A stretch of 64,000 bases of DNA. Source: Capsicum annuum. Taxonomy: Eukaryota; Streptophyta; Magnoliopsida; Solanales; Solanaceae. The stretch is from contig NC_061116.1 of the NCBI RefSeq assembly GCF_002878395.1, positions 125,111,112 to 125,175,111 of the forward strand. Reading direction: 5' to 3'. Within the stretch, counting starts at the first letter, position 1, and each line of letters begins with the position of its first letter. Shown one piece after another: positions 12,800-23,103 of this stretch. The notes under the pieces were generated by a model. The model did no database searches. It saw only the letters and a list, made by a program, of their open reading frames with translations, and was not told the DNA's origin. The position numbers and the translations under genes were made by a program.

Positions 12800-13480
12800 T
12801 CTTGTTTTATGTCCTTTGATTTTGGTAATGATTTTTTGGTACACGGTTATTCGTTAGATTGGGATGGTTGAACTCCTTTCGATCGATCTAGGCAATAGAG
12901 CTATCCCAAAGTTATGATATGAACTATTACTCTATTTTGTTATGTGTTTTGAATTCAGTCACTCGGATCAGATGACTGAAGGTTGTATTAGGTAATAGAG
13001 GTGGTCTCTGGTCCTGATCAGACTTGGGATGCCCATTATGACAAGGCCCAAGTTGGATTGTGTCAAAAGTAGAATATTGGGTGTGTTTTGTAGTAAGAAT
13101 TGAGGGAGTATTTATAGTGACCAATAGGCTTGAAATATTTTGACTAGTGCAAAAATGCATGGATTCTTTGTTGCCACATAATTGTTAGTAACCCTCTTCT
13201 CCTAGTAAATTTTTAACTTCTCAAATACATTTTTTAATTGGCTTCTAAATAAGACTTTATTAAGAATCCTCAAACACACCTAACATAAATTATTTTTTAA
13301 ATAAATATAATATTTTGCCTACAACGTCTACTCCAACTCATTAGATATAACAAAAAATTGCATTTGACATATTCTGATCACAAATTTACACACACCACAT
13401 ACAATATATCAACCAAAAACAACTAATTTACTAAGAATTCAACAAATTTCAAAAAAAATGCATCAAAACAAGTCATCTAC
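12800..13480 (+). repeat. Probable continuation of the element 1 LTR, then AT-rich sequence
   Basis: This sequence lies directly beyond the right end of element 2, so it should continue the LTR interrupted at 3225. About the first 300-400 bases have similar composition and no ORF of interest. From about 13200 it becomes AT-rich and featureless. The LTR end is not visible without a second copy. Confidence 0.35.

Positions 13481-13482
<2 letters not shown>

Positions 13483-13524
<42 letters not shown>
13483..13524. repeat. (TA)n microsatellite
   Basis: An uninterrupted TA dinucleotide run of about 42 bases joins the first copy of the 150-bp duplication. A shorter TA run (13671-13684) lies between the two copies. 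Confidence 0.95.
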
Positions 13525-13526
<2 letters not shown>

Positions 13527-13670
13527 CAATAGAAAATAGTATATGTTTTTGCTGCTTAGCATTAGAAGAATTACACATACTTTTTCTCATTACCACTTCT
13601 CTTTTATGTTCTTGGCCTTTCTTAGATTGTAGATGATAAACTAACCGGTCTTCTAGGAAGGTATTGAAGA
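13521..13670. repeat. 150-bp tandem duplication, copy 1
   Basis: It begins TATAATCAATAGAAAATAG and ends GGTATTGAAGA. The sequence recurs with scattered substitutions at 13681-13830 at exactly the same length, so the period is 160 bases including the short TA spacer. Confidence 0.92.
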
Positions 13671-13680
13671 TATATATATA

Positions 13681-13830
13681 TATAATCAATAGAAAATAGT
13701 ATATGCTTTTGCTGCTTAGCATGAGAAGAAGTACACATACTTTTGCTCATTACCAGTTCTCTTTTATGTTCTTCGCCTTTCTTAGAGTATAGACGATAAA
13801 CTAACTGGACTTCAAGAAGGGTATTGAAGA
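13681..13830. repeat. 150-bp tandem duplication, copy 2
   Basis: Same ends and length as copy 1. Differences are single-base changes only, so no indel is needed to align them. No coding function is seen in either copy. Confidence 0.92.
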
Positions 13831-15094
13831 GCTACAACACAAGAAAAAAACAAAACAAAATTATAACAAAGTCTTGCAAAGTCACCATTCAAAGACCATA
13901 GGAGTTGAATGAAGTAGCAATTGCTTTTAAAAAGGAGAAATTGCTGCTCATTGGAAAGAGAACACAACATACGCTGAGATGCATTTAACAACTCAAAAGC
14001 TCTACTACTTAACAAGTAAACCCATGCTAATTTCTTTTTATATATTGTGATTGTTACACTTGAATTGAAATTAATCACCTCACATTCCATTGTTAATATC
14101 TCCTCTTCTTCCTTAGCTTCAATTTAGACATAACATACAAGTTGTTTAGTAGGACTAAAATTTAAAGAAATTTAAAATATTGACAAAGTACTTCTAAACA
14201 AATTTATGTTGAAAGTGTGTTTTAATCAAAGTACATTTATCCAATGTATTATATAGTGAAGATAAGGAATTTTTTATGGATTGCTACACCGAATGGTCCA
14301 TCGGCCTGAATCAAAATTGGTAAGGCTCTAATGTAGGTATAAAAAATCAGGTGGTTTTTTATGTAAACAAAAGCTAAGGAAATTGTTGAATAGTATTTGC
14401 TACAACAAAAAAACATTCAAAACAATATTTATTTATATATATTTTATGGAGATTAATGGAATATTGAAGTAATAATAAAACAATGGAAAGAACCAAATTG
14501 GTACAAAAGAAATAAAATTTAGGGCACTTAATACACATATACATAAATTTTTAGTCAAATATGAAAAGGAACAAACCCATTATAATATCAGAAAAAGATA
14601 TTTACCTTTGCGATTAGGTGAAGGTAGAGAAAACTCATAAAATATCCAACAAAAATGAAGAATACAGAATAAAAAAGTACATCAAAAACAAATAAATATG
14701 GAAAAAAATTAACAAATACCAATTACAAAAAGAAAAATTTAACTTGTGATTTGAGAGGAACAATAGATTAAAAGTAAGTGGAAAACAAGAGAGGAAGAAG
14801 AGATTAACAAGATTAATTACGATGGCTGTTGAAATTCTAAAACCTAAAAAATTAAAGTAGGCATTTGTTTTAATAGGACTAAAAATATGAAAAAATATAT
14901 AAAAATAAGGATAAAGAACAAATATGACATTCTAGATTCTGAGACATGCCACATCAGCAGATTGCTTAGACTCCTTTATGTAACACCTCAGTAATTTTTA
15001 AAACCTATTTTAATATTTTGAATAAGTACATGACATGTACATTTTTTGTAGAATTATAATGCTTGTATATTATACAGAGTTTTTATAATAAGTG
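13831..15094. other. AT-rich noncoding stretch
   Basis: No gene is supported. A minus-strand open frame at 13812-14090 starts with Met but matches no family I recognise and overlaps the duplicated block. Around 14270-14370 the sequence is less AT-rich and may be an old repeat. A TGTAACACCTCAG string at about 14979 resembles an LTR start but has no partner. Confidence 0.5.
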
Positions 15095-15102
15095 GAGTGA
15101 AC

Positions 15103-15293
15103 ACCACCAAAGTATATGGTGTAGTGGATAGGGTTGCTCCTCCCTTAATCAAAGGTCTCGGGTTTGAGTCCTGAGTATGAAAAAATCTTTGGTAGGGAGC
15201 GCTACTGTCAGAATGGGGCGTACCCAGTGCTAATTCGAATTGGTCATACTCCAATGCGGGTATTGGACACGTGATGAAAAATAAAAAAAGGGA
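15103..15293 (+). mobile_element. tRNA-derived SINE with 8-bp target duplication
   Basis: RNA polymerase III promoter boxes are visible: A box TGGTGTAGTGG (15117-15127) and B box GGTTTGAGTCC (15161-15171), spaced as in tRNA genes. The body continues with GGAGCGCTACTGTCAG and CTCCAATGCGGGTATTGGACAC, written here in separate parts, which resembles solanaceous SINE 3' regions. It ends in an A-rich tail (about 15277-15290). The octamer GAGTGAAC flanks it at 15095-15102 and 15294-15301. Such elements are copied by LINE machinery in trans. It has no coding capacity. Family assignment is from memory. Confidence 0.85.
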
Positions 15294-15385
15294 GAGTGAA
15301 CTAGTAGGCCCAATCTATTTTTGTTATGTAGACAGAGGGGTATAAGTATTATTTTTAGAAAAAATAGGGAGGTTAAGGAATCCAT

Positions 15386-15405
15386 GTATATATATATATA
15401 TATAT
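15386..15405. repeat. Short (TA)n tract
   Basis: A run of about ten TA units lies just downstream of the SINE, in otherwise unremarkable sequence. Confidence 0.85.
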
Positions 15406-15508
15406 CATCTAAAAATAGGGAATGGGGTAGGAGAAGCAGACAGCTCTCCGTCAACATGCTTGCTTCTCCTGCATGTTTCTCCTGTCTACTTCACAAGCTG
15501 CTCCCCCC

Positions 15509-15900
15509 GTAATTTTATTATATCATCTCTAATTAATTATTATAAATTTATATATGTATTAGAAAATTAATAATATTTAATAAAAAGGTAAAATAGATAT
15601 TTATGACATGTCTGCTTCAGCTGCTTCACCAAGTATTTTTATACTGTACTTTTGTTATATTGCTTCTAAGTAAACATGTCTGCTTCACTATTTCAATTGT
15701 GATTTTACTATATGACTCATAATTAATTATTATGACCATTTAAAATTCTGCACAAGTATTTTTTATAGTAATTTTGCTATGTCACTTCTAATTAGTTGTT
15801 GTGAGTCATTAAGACATATCTGTTATGCTGCTTCAATCGTAACTTTACAATATCACGCATAATTAATTATTATGGTCATCTAAGCATTTGAAAATTGTAT
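15509..15900. repeat. Degenerate tandem array, about 70-bp period
   Basis: A core resembling GTAATTTTACTATATCAC followed by TAATTAATTATTATG recurs at 15509, 15699, 15768 and 15839, with a poorer copy at 15647. Spacings are 69-71 or near-multiples. The blocks GACATGTCTGCTTC and GCTGCTTCA lie between cores. The copies are old and diverged. Confidence 0.6.
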
Positions 15901-16036
15901 AAAAAATATTATAAATTACAATAGTTAACAACTTCAAATATCTAAAAAAATTAATTTGTTATATATTTTTAAAAAATATATAAAAAATACTATAAATCAC
16001 AATAATTAAAATAAATTTTTAAAAAATATTTATTGG

Positions 16037-16055
16037 GCTCGTGCCTTGCACGAGC
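16037..16055. repeat. Perfect hairpin GCTCGTGC-CTT-GCACGAGC, Helitron-3'-like
   Basis: An 8-bp GC-rich perfect stem with a 3-base loop stands in strongly AT-rich sequence, preceded by ATTGG. Plant Helitrons often end in a GC-rich hairpin of this type about 10 bases before CTRR. Here the following bases are TATAAGTAACC, so the terminal CTRR is not clear and no 5' TC end was found. The upstream 70-bp array would fit a Helitron end. Tentative. Confidence 0.4.
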
Positions 16056-16064
16056 TATAAGTAA

Positions 16065-16330
16065 CCAATATATATAAAAGGATTATTGCTCTCTTTTTTT
16101 TCTCGAAACCAAAGAAAAGTCCAATACTAGTACTTTCTAGCTCTTAACACATTTCTTTCAAATTCATCTTCTCCTATACTCTTTTGTAATCATTGTTGAG
16201 AAATTTTGGGCTTGAAATTCTTCTTTTGTTGTCAAGAATTAAGTGGCAGTAGTAGTACTATATATTTTCTTCCTTCAGTGGTTTCATGAAAAATTAAAGA
16301 TTAATTTTAAGTTGGTAATTTCTGTATCCT
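16065..16330 (+). promoter_or_regulatory. Possible orphan promoter and 5' leader
   Basis: A TATA-like TATATAAAAGG (about 16071-16081) is followed by a pyrimidine-rich stretch (CTCTCTTTTTTTT) and CT-rich leader-like sequence, a composition common in plant 5' UTRs. No clear open reading frame follows. The downstream ATG near 16447 opens only a short frame with no recognised family. It could be a gene fragment carried by a transposon, or chance. Confidence 0.25.
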
Positions 16331-17389
16331 TTAATTGAATATTATTATGAAATGCATGCTTGGACAATAGGAGGAGGTAGTAACTACTATTTGAATTGAA
16401 TTGCATACTAGTCTTGAAGTGAGTCTAACAATTAGGGTTCTTGAAATGAAAAAGGGGAAGAATGAAGTTGTGATAAAAGTGAAACTTTTAGATATTTATG
16501 TTGGTAGGGACATATTTAACATTGATATTTTGAAGGAAATTTGTTTAATTTTAAGCATAAGGGGAGAATATTAAAATATGTTGGTAGGTGAACCTTTGGA
16601 TTATAGATGAATATACGTATATATTGTGTATGTAGTTTCTTATGTTAGGATGATTGCTCACCATTTGAATGGTGAAAGTTATTGGGTTGTTGGTTGGAAA
16701 AGATGACACTTAGGAGTGTTGAGTTTTTTTAAACTCATGATCCTACTGCTAGTTAGTGAGGCATTAATGTTATGCAGAGGTAAACCCTTCTTCTTCGCCC
16801 TGAAGGCACAACCCATAGTCATTTGTTTCTCGTAGAGAAATCAATATAGTTTAGTTGATATACAGAAATAAATCTTTCATCTTCTATACGTCTAACACAT
16901 GATTGTATCCCTAATATTGTCACAGTATTCATGTTCTCTTCCTATTTTGAATTACTTTTCTCCATCCTTCATGCATTTATTTATTGGACTCCTAATATTC
17001 ATTTTACTCTTATCGAGTTAAGTATCTATAGAGCGACACATGATTGTATTCCTTTGTGTGTGTTTGAAATTCCTAGAATTCATATATTATATCTATTATA
17101 TGAAGTATGTCAGAATAAATTGCCATAGTATAATCACACTTTTATATTGAATCGCATAACAATATAGTTATAGAATAATATAAGAGCTAGTGTATGAGTA
17201 GCTCGATACAAGTGAAGAAATTAGTTGTATAGAGAAGGCATTACTTTAAAGGTTGAATAGTAATTATAATGATACACTTGCATAGGCCTATAAGGAAATA
17301 CTTGATAAAGTTAACAATAGGAGGGTATGTAAAGGTTTGGAATGGCACACACACGACGTAATTCTGTGCACTAAATTAGAATCATATTA
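16331..17389. other. Noncoding stretch, nothing recognised
   Basis: AT-rich sequence. The open frames (for example 16931-17128 on the plus strand) are short and show no family resemblance. No terminal repeats or tandem structure were seen. Confidence 0.5.
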
Positions 17390-17392
17390 TTA

Positions 17393-17524
17393 TAGTGAGT
17401 TCAAATATTTTGGCGTACCCTCCCTTATGGCATCATTAGCATTTGGAATCAGCTGGAATGTCATGTAAAGTTTCCCCTTAATCAAGCCAGTATGTGGAAC
17501 ATATGGCCTCCTCGAAGCAGACCC
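17393..17524 (-). pseudogene. Exon-like fragment between 13-bp direct repeats
   Basis: The minus strand is open for 44 codons with unusually protein-like composition (for example RRPYVPHTGLIKGKLY and IPNANDAIREGTPKYL), unlike the AT-rich surroundings. I do not recognise the family. The 13-mer TTATAGTGAGTTC lies at both edges (17390-17402 and 17525-17537). In-frame stops at both ends lie within these repeats. It could be a captured exon, a truncated processed copy or a repair filler. No poly(A) tail is seen. Confidence 0.35.
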
Positions 17525-17594
17525 TTATAGTGAGTTCCTACAGAGGGGATAAGACTGCATTTCAGTAACAAAGCATCCATACACATGAGGCTAC

Positions 17595-19614
17595 TGACAG
17601 TGCCCAAGCACATACACAAGTGAACGTGGTCTTATAAAGTAGTAAAGTGGCCAAATAAATGTCAAGTATCAATCCCACAGAGATTTAATTTAACAATGAT
17701 CCAATTCTAGTTCACAGTTTAGATTAATTTGATGCAAAGGTAACCAAAAAGAGTTTTGAATATTGTAAATTAAACTAAAATAATAATGCGTAAAATAAAA
17801 GTCTTGGAACAATCAAATGGAGAAAGCCCAGGGTTAAAACACTCCGAACAATCATACTATGTTATTGAATTTCATTCATTAACTTGCTTATCTTGGTTGT
17901 TGATTCGTAGGATTAATTGCATGATCATGGTCCCGACCTCTAATCTTTTATCTAACTTGGGCATTACAACTACATCATTGAGCAAGGACGGAATAATTCA
18001 ATTAAGTGTTTTGAAATCTATCATCCTACGTTTGAATCCAGTAAGACATTTAAGTGCATCTCTGTCCTAGACACTAATTTGAATTACCTATTTTATAAAA
18101 GAATAGAAATCCTACTTTGTGTATTTCCACATTCTATCTACCTACTCCTTCTCCTGAGATCAAATGGTCAATAATATATGTATTTTATGGGTGATCAATC
18201 CATAAAATAATTAGAACAAGAACAAACAAACAACCAATAATGATAAGCAAAATTAAATGAATTTAATCCAAAATAATAATATTCATATTCTTGGCTTTAA
18301 CCCCAAATATAAGATTTTTAATCGATAATATTTATAATTACGATTCAAATAGTTAAATACATGTTATGAATTATGAATATCTAAATAAAAAAATATTAAA
18401 ACCTAAAAAATTGTGCAGTAGCCGCTCCAATTAAATCCAAAAATGTTCAAGTCGTCTCCCAGGTATCCAAAGATTTGTACCAAAGTTGTCAAAAGTTGTG
18501 CTTGAATTATCCAAGTGCAATGGGTATATATAATATCATAAAGGGAAGTGCTAAATAACTATAATTTTTTGGTTTAAATTTGATTATAATTGTGAAAAGA
18601 TTTTTATAAATTTATCTAAATTTTATCATATTTTACTATAAAAAGACAAAAAAAATTAAAAGTTAAGTGTGAACATAATTTTTTTCTATTGTGACTAAAT
18701 TATGGTAAAACAATTGTGGCCAAAAAATGTTTCCTACCATAAACTTACTCCATGTGGGATTAAAATACTTGCACGTATTCCCACAAGATTCTCTAAAATA
18801 TTCCCACAACATACCCACTATTCGTCTCAAATTGTGTACCATGTATTTGATTGTGTACCAGCGGTGGAACAAACCATGCGTCATATGCATTGTAGCATAA
18901 TAGTATAGCACGCGTCACACGAATATCTCAAGCCTCCACTGGAATTGAATCTCAAAATAATTTCTATGTCAAGGGTTAACTGAAATGGAGGGTGCGACGC
19001 ACGCTCATCGCGCACACCTACTGAAAGCTGCGTCCAAAATATTGATTAAGTCTTTATCGTCCTATCTTTTATCCCTTTTACCGTGTTGTATTTTTCATGA
19101 ATTTACATCCTTTATATCATTATTGTATCACTGTATTAAATTCATAAATCTCCCCATATAATTATAAACCATGAATTAGAAATCATAATAACACAATATT
19201 TTCAATGATGAGCAAAAACAAGAGCTAAGATAAGGCTAATTCACAATGATCTTCAACTTGATGTTTCGACTCTTAACTTATTAAAATTAAATATTACACA
19301 TTACCAACAAGTTATTCCATATATAAATACACTTTTAAATCATATTGAACTCATTAAACACATTAGAATCCATCAAAACCAACTAGACACACAACTAACT
19401 CAAGTTAGTAAAATTAGTTTTCTCGACTAAACTCTAAATGACTCAATTAAGTACAAACTTGTTTGGAAAACACTTTGAACATTGTAATCACGTCCTTGGA
19501 CACTTAAATGCTTGTTTATATTATATTAACACGTAAAACACACGAATTATCCTTAAAAGAAGGTTAAATAAGCTAGAATAGCAATACGATAGTGTATAAA
19601 TACACCCAACATCG
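17595..19614 (-). repeat. 3' LTR of element G
   Basis: It aligns with 27585-31011 once the Mutator-like insert there is removed. Shared landmarks include TGATGCAAAGGTAACCAAA, ATTGAATTTCATTCATTAAC and the near-terminal ATAAATACACC. Homology stops at AACATC, where a polypurine tract follows. A GC-rich module with GTGCGACGC and CATCGCGCA words lies at about 18900-19030. Confidence 0.9.
18541..18742. repeat. AT-rich insertion in the G 3' LTR, possible MITE
   Basis: About 200 bases present here are missing from the matching place in the other LTR (near 30105-30125). The block contains ATTTTTTGG near its left edge and CCAAAAAAT near its right edge, a weak inverted repeat. No clean target duplication is visible, so a deletion in the partner LTR is also possible. 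Confidence 0.35.
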
Positions 19615-21239
19615 CCACCCTACACTTAAATGCTTGTTCATCCTCGAACAACACTTAAATATAAGTATCATAAGTTGAGGAGACTCGACACTTATACTGC
19701 ATGCTAGAAACTCAATCTAGCACTACAATGACTATACAAAATGCAAATTTCTACACAAAGCACGTTACAAATACAATTGAAAGCTCATGAACACTACTCC
19801 AAAACATCCTAACCTCAAGAATTGACTCACCTAGTTGGAAAACTCATGCTTATCATTAAATAAATGATATCATACAATTCACCGAAATTCATCAAACATG
19901 TGTCCCTCACAACAAGAGAGTTACCCATAATCACTAACTATAATGCAATTTATAACATAGTGGGTACAAGAATTAGATTGCGCTCACTTTCACAAGGAAT
20001 TCATAGGTTACACACAATGAACCATAGGATTGTCCTCAGTTTAGTGCTCCACTAATATTATAATGTTAAATTTAGGATCAAGTAGGTCTCTTGGGTTGTA
20101 ATGTAGGCTAATAGACGGGTAGGAACTATTTTTGGAATAGTGGCTAACCTCTCTAAGCACTTTAATACCCTATATTATACATTTAATACCACTCTCCAAC
20201 AATCAAATTACACTTTTTCATCCACCCACATCTTTTATTTTTGCCCTTTCTCTTTTTAGCATTTTCACAAATACTTGGAGGACATATAGTTTATCACCAC
20301 ATGAATCAATTTTTTGCTTTTTTTCACAACCATGGCAATATTTTTAGCATAAATGATATATCAACCATCAACCACAGAACAATTATCAACACCAATAATT
20401 ATTACCTTAGGGCATCAATTTCACTATTTCCCTCTTATTTCTCAACTCCTTACTCAATTAATTTTTCATTAAAGCGCCTAGGAGCTTTTTGGATCAAATT
20501 ATGCCTATCAAAGAAGGGATTGGGATACTTATGAGGTTGCCAAAGAAAAAGCTAAAGGCTCAACAGGGGTTGACTAAGATTAAGCACAAAAGTGGATAAA
20601 TAAAAGGTACAAAACAAAACTATCAAAGAAATGCCAATATCATCTCCTAAACCCATATTCTTTTTTTCGCTTCACACCCAAGCCGAGCAAGTTCTAGACA
20701 TCACATGCAACAAGAACTATACAAAACCCTACACGCACCTAGCACATGCTCAACTCACATAGGATCATCATAGACTCTTACCCAAACAATAGCATGAACT
20801 CAAATTTAAACAAAAAGTAATAAACATGAGCCTAAGAGTCTAAAAAAATAGCAATTAATTTAATCACATGCCTCTACCAACAAATTCACTTGCATCATAT
20901 AGTCAAAAATAGCACTAACAAAAATATCGTACATAAGAAATTTTTTAGCAGAGCCAAAATTTGGGAATTTCTCCACCCCACACTTAAAAATCTACTTTTT
21001 TTCCCAAAGTGATCTTTTAAAGTAAGAGATAGAAATACTTCCTGAGGCCTTTAAGCCTAGCTAGTAGCATTTTTTTGTATAAAGGAGATCCGTCGGACCC
21101 CACATTCAATATTTGTCATGCTCTTTAGCTCAAGTTTATAGTACTTAGACTTTCCATTAACCTGTGACTCAACCAAATACAACAACTACGTGAAGTAAAA
21201 AAAAGCTAAAAAATAAAAAATAAAATATACCTAGTTTAA
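19615..21239 (-). other. 3' noncoding region of element G, with polypurine tract
   Basis: Directly next to the LTR the minus strand reads AAGTGTAGGGTGG (19615-19627), a polypurine tract. The rest up to 21239 is AT-rich with no protein resemblance on either strand. An autonomous Athila-like element would carry reverse transcriptase and integrase here. The phrase CACCCTACACTT next to the LTR has a close counterpart at 60289-60301 in element D. Confidence 0.7.
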
Positions 21240-22056
21240 CTTGGGTTGCCTCCGAAGCAGCGCCTGATTTAGTGTCGCGGCATGACCAAACTCATCTCAA
21301 CCATATTACTTCACCCTTTTACTCACACTTAGTCTCCATTTTCTTATTTTCTTAACCTCTCTTGGGTGTGAACTTTCAAGAGCAGCAAGTTTTTAAACTT
21401 TAGCCTTTTCAGGCTTATTAATTTCCATCATATCAGGCTTAGGTGGTAGAAGCTAAGGCTGCCCAATAAGGTAGTCTAAAGAGGTCTTTGATGGATTAAC
21501 CACCTGACACTTTTCTCCTTCAATAACATTGATCATACGTAAATCATTAAATTGGGAATTTACATTGGGGGCTTTGCAAACATCAAATACCACTCTTCAT
21601 CCTCTACCCTCATTTTGAGTGTGCCTTCTATAATATCAATCAATGCTCCTACAATTGCTAAGAATGGACAACCCAAGATGATTGGTAGCTGTTCATCTGC
21701 CTCAAAACCAAGAAAAATAAAGTCATTTGGTAAAATTAATTTACCAATATGTATGAGGATATCCTCTATTACTCAATCCGGATATGTCATGGACCCGTCT
21801 ATGAGCTGCAAAACCACAATAGTAGATCTAGGATTTTCCAAGCCCAATGTTTCAAATAGAGATAGGGGCATCAAATTTGTGCTCGCCCCTAATTCACTCA
21901 GTGTATGGACTGTTTTACTAAAAATTTGGATAGGGAGAGCAAACTTCTCTAGATCTCTCAAATTCTTGGGGATTTTCTGTGTCATCGCAGCTCCATACTC
22001 ATGATATAGTGTTATCGTTCTCATATCCTACAATTTTACCTTATTTGCCACCATAT
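21240..22056 (-). pseudogene. Protease-like region of element G, active Asp replaced
   Basis: Read leftward from 22024, the frame resembles the gag-protease junction and aspartic protease of Athila-like elements: HTLSELGASTNLMPLSLF, then VVLQLIDGSMTYPD. The expected catalytic Asp in D-L-G-A-S is Glu (codon 21893-21895). Downstream (about 21770-21600) the flap and C-terminal protease features (IILGCPFLA, EGTLKMRVED) continue with stops. The frame closes near 21250 at NQALLRRQPKLN, the phrase that ends this ORF in related non-autonomous elements. The upstream half of the domain continues at 25806 beyond the solo LTR. Confidence 0.75.
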
Positions 22057-22863
22057 TATAATGCCCCGAGATCCCATCACGAGATGTCACATGGTGCTTA
22101 TGACCCCAAAGGACCACAAGATAACCCTTTACTAATATCTGTACCTGTATACTGCATAATATCAAAAATAAATGTGGAAACTAGCCATAAGGTTCAACAC
22201 ATCTATGAATACTCATAATATAGAAAAATTGAATACTAATACATCTGTCTGAAAAGCCTATAAACTATCTGAACTATGGAGTTGATGGGACATGTCCCTA
22301 ACTAACTCCGTCAATTGAGAATAAACAAAGTCTGAAATAATAATAGTAAACTGAGATTCGTCCTTGAAAGAAGAGGACTCACTACTACTGCTGCTGACTT
22401 GGACCGAACTGCTGAGGATAATCTAGATCCTGTGCCTCTGAACCTATGGTTTCAAATAAAATGCCATAGCATAAATGCGTCAGTACAAAAATATACCAAG
22501 TATGTAGACGGGGTAGGCTAATACAAGGGCTCATGCATGCGCAATATATAAACTGAATAATCATGAAGATGCCGCATGAGAACACATACATAAATGCACA
22601 GACCATGAACACAATTATCACAACTCTAGATACTGAAACTCAAATACCACTTTACTTTAGACTAAACTAACTACTGATACTGAGATACTGAATCACTGAC
22701 TTATCTGATACTGATAACTGAGGATCTGGATGTACTTATATTAAGGATTGAATTTTGAGCTTACTACTTTCGACTGACAGAACTAGAGCAACTTTTCTAA
22801 CAGATTATTCTAGAAGTAATTATCAATGAGAAGAAGTATGATCATGTCCGAATCTGACAAAAA

Positions 22864-23103
22864 GAATACTTAACAGAATCTGAGATGGAGATCAAGCCTA
22901 TCTGTTGGAATATCTTTAGATATGATAATAGGAATACTCAACATGGTCTGAGACTGAGATCAAGCCTATCTAACGGGAGATCTCTAGATATGATCACAAG
23001 AATACTCAACTAATTCTGAGAATGAGATCAAGCTTATCTGATGGGAGATCTCTAGCAATGATAATAAACATCTGTATATGAGACTAGGCCTATCTGACGG
23101 GGA
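22864..23103. repeat. 68-bp tandem repeat inside the solo LTR
   Basis: The phrase GAATACT recurs at 22864, 22932 and 23000, exactly 68 bases apart. GAGATCAAGCCTATCTG and GATCTCTAGATATGAT recur in step. A fourth, partial copy ends near 23103. Confidence 0.9.

Noticed and set aside
3221..12804. Clean target duplication for element 2
   Set aside because: GCCTG and TCTTG differ at two of five positions, one a transversion, so they are recorded only as a possible decayed duplication.
13812..14090. 92-codon minus-strand ORF as a host gene
   Set aside because: It is protein-like in places, but overlaps the 150-bp duplication, has no recognised domain and no flanking exons.
14270..14370. Organelle DNA insertion
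   Set aside because: Its base composition differs slightly from the surroundings, but no recognisable chloroplast or mitochondrial gene sequence can be read.
15103..15180. Functional tRNA gene
   Set aside because: A and B boxes are present, but no cloverleaf acceptor stem or anticodon arm can be drawn, and the sequence continues into a SINE body with an A-rich tail and TSD.
22864..23103. CRISPR-like regular repeat array
   Set aside because: Units are contiguous and diverged, without unique spacers, and lie inside a plant LTR.
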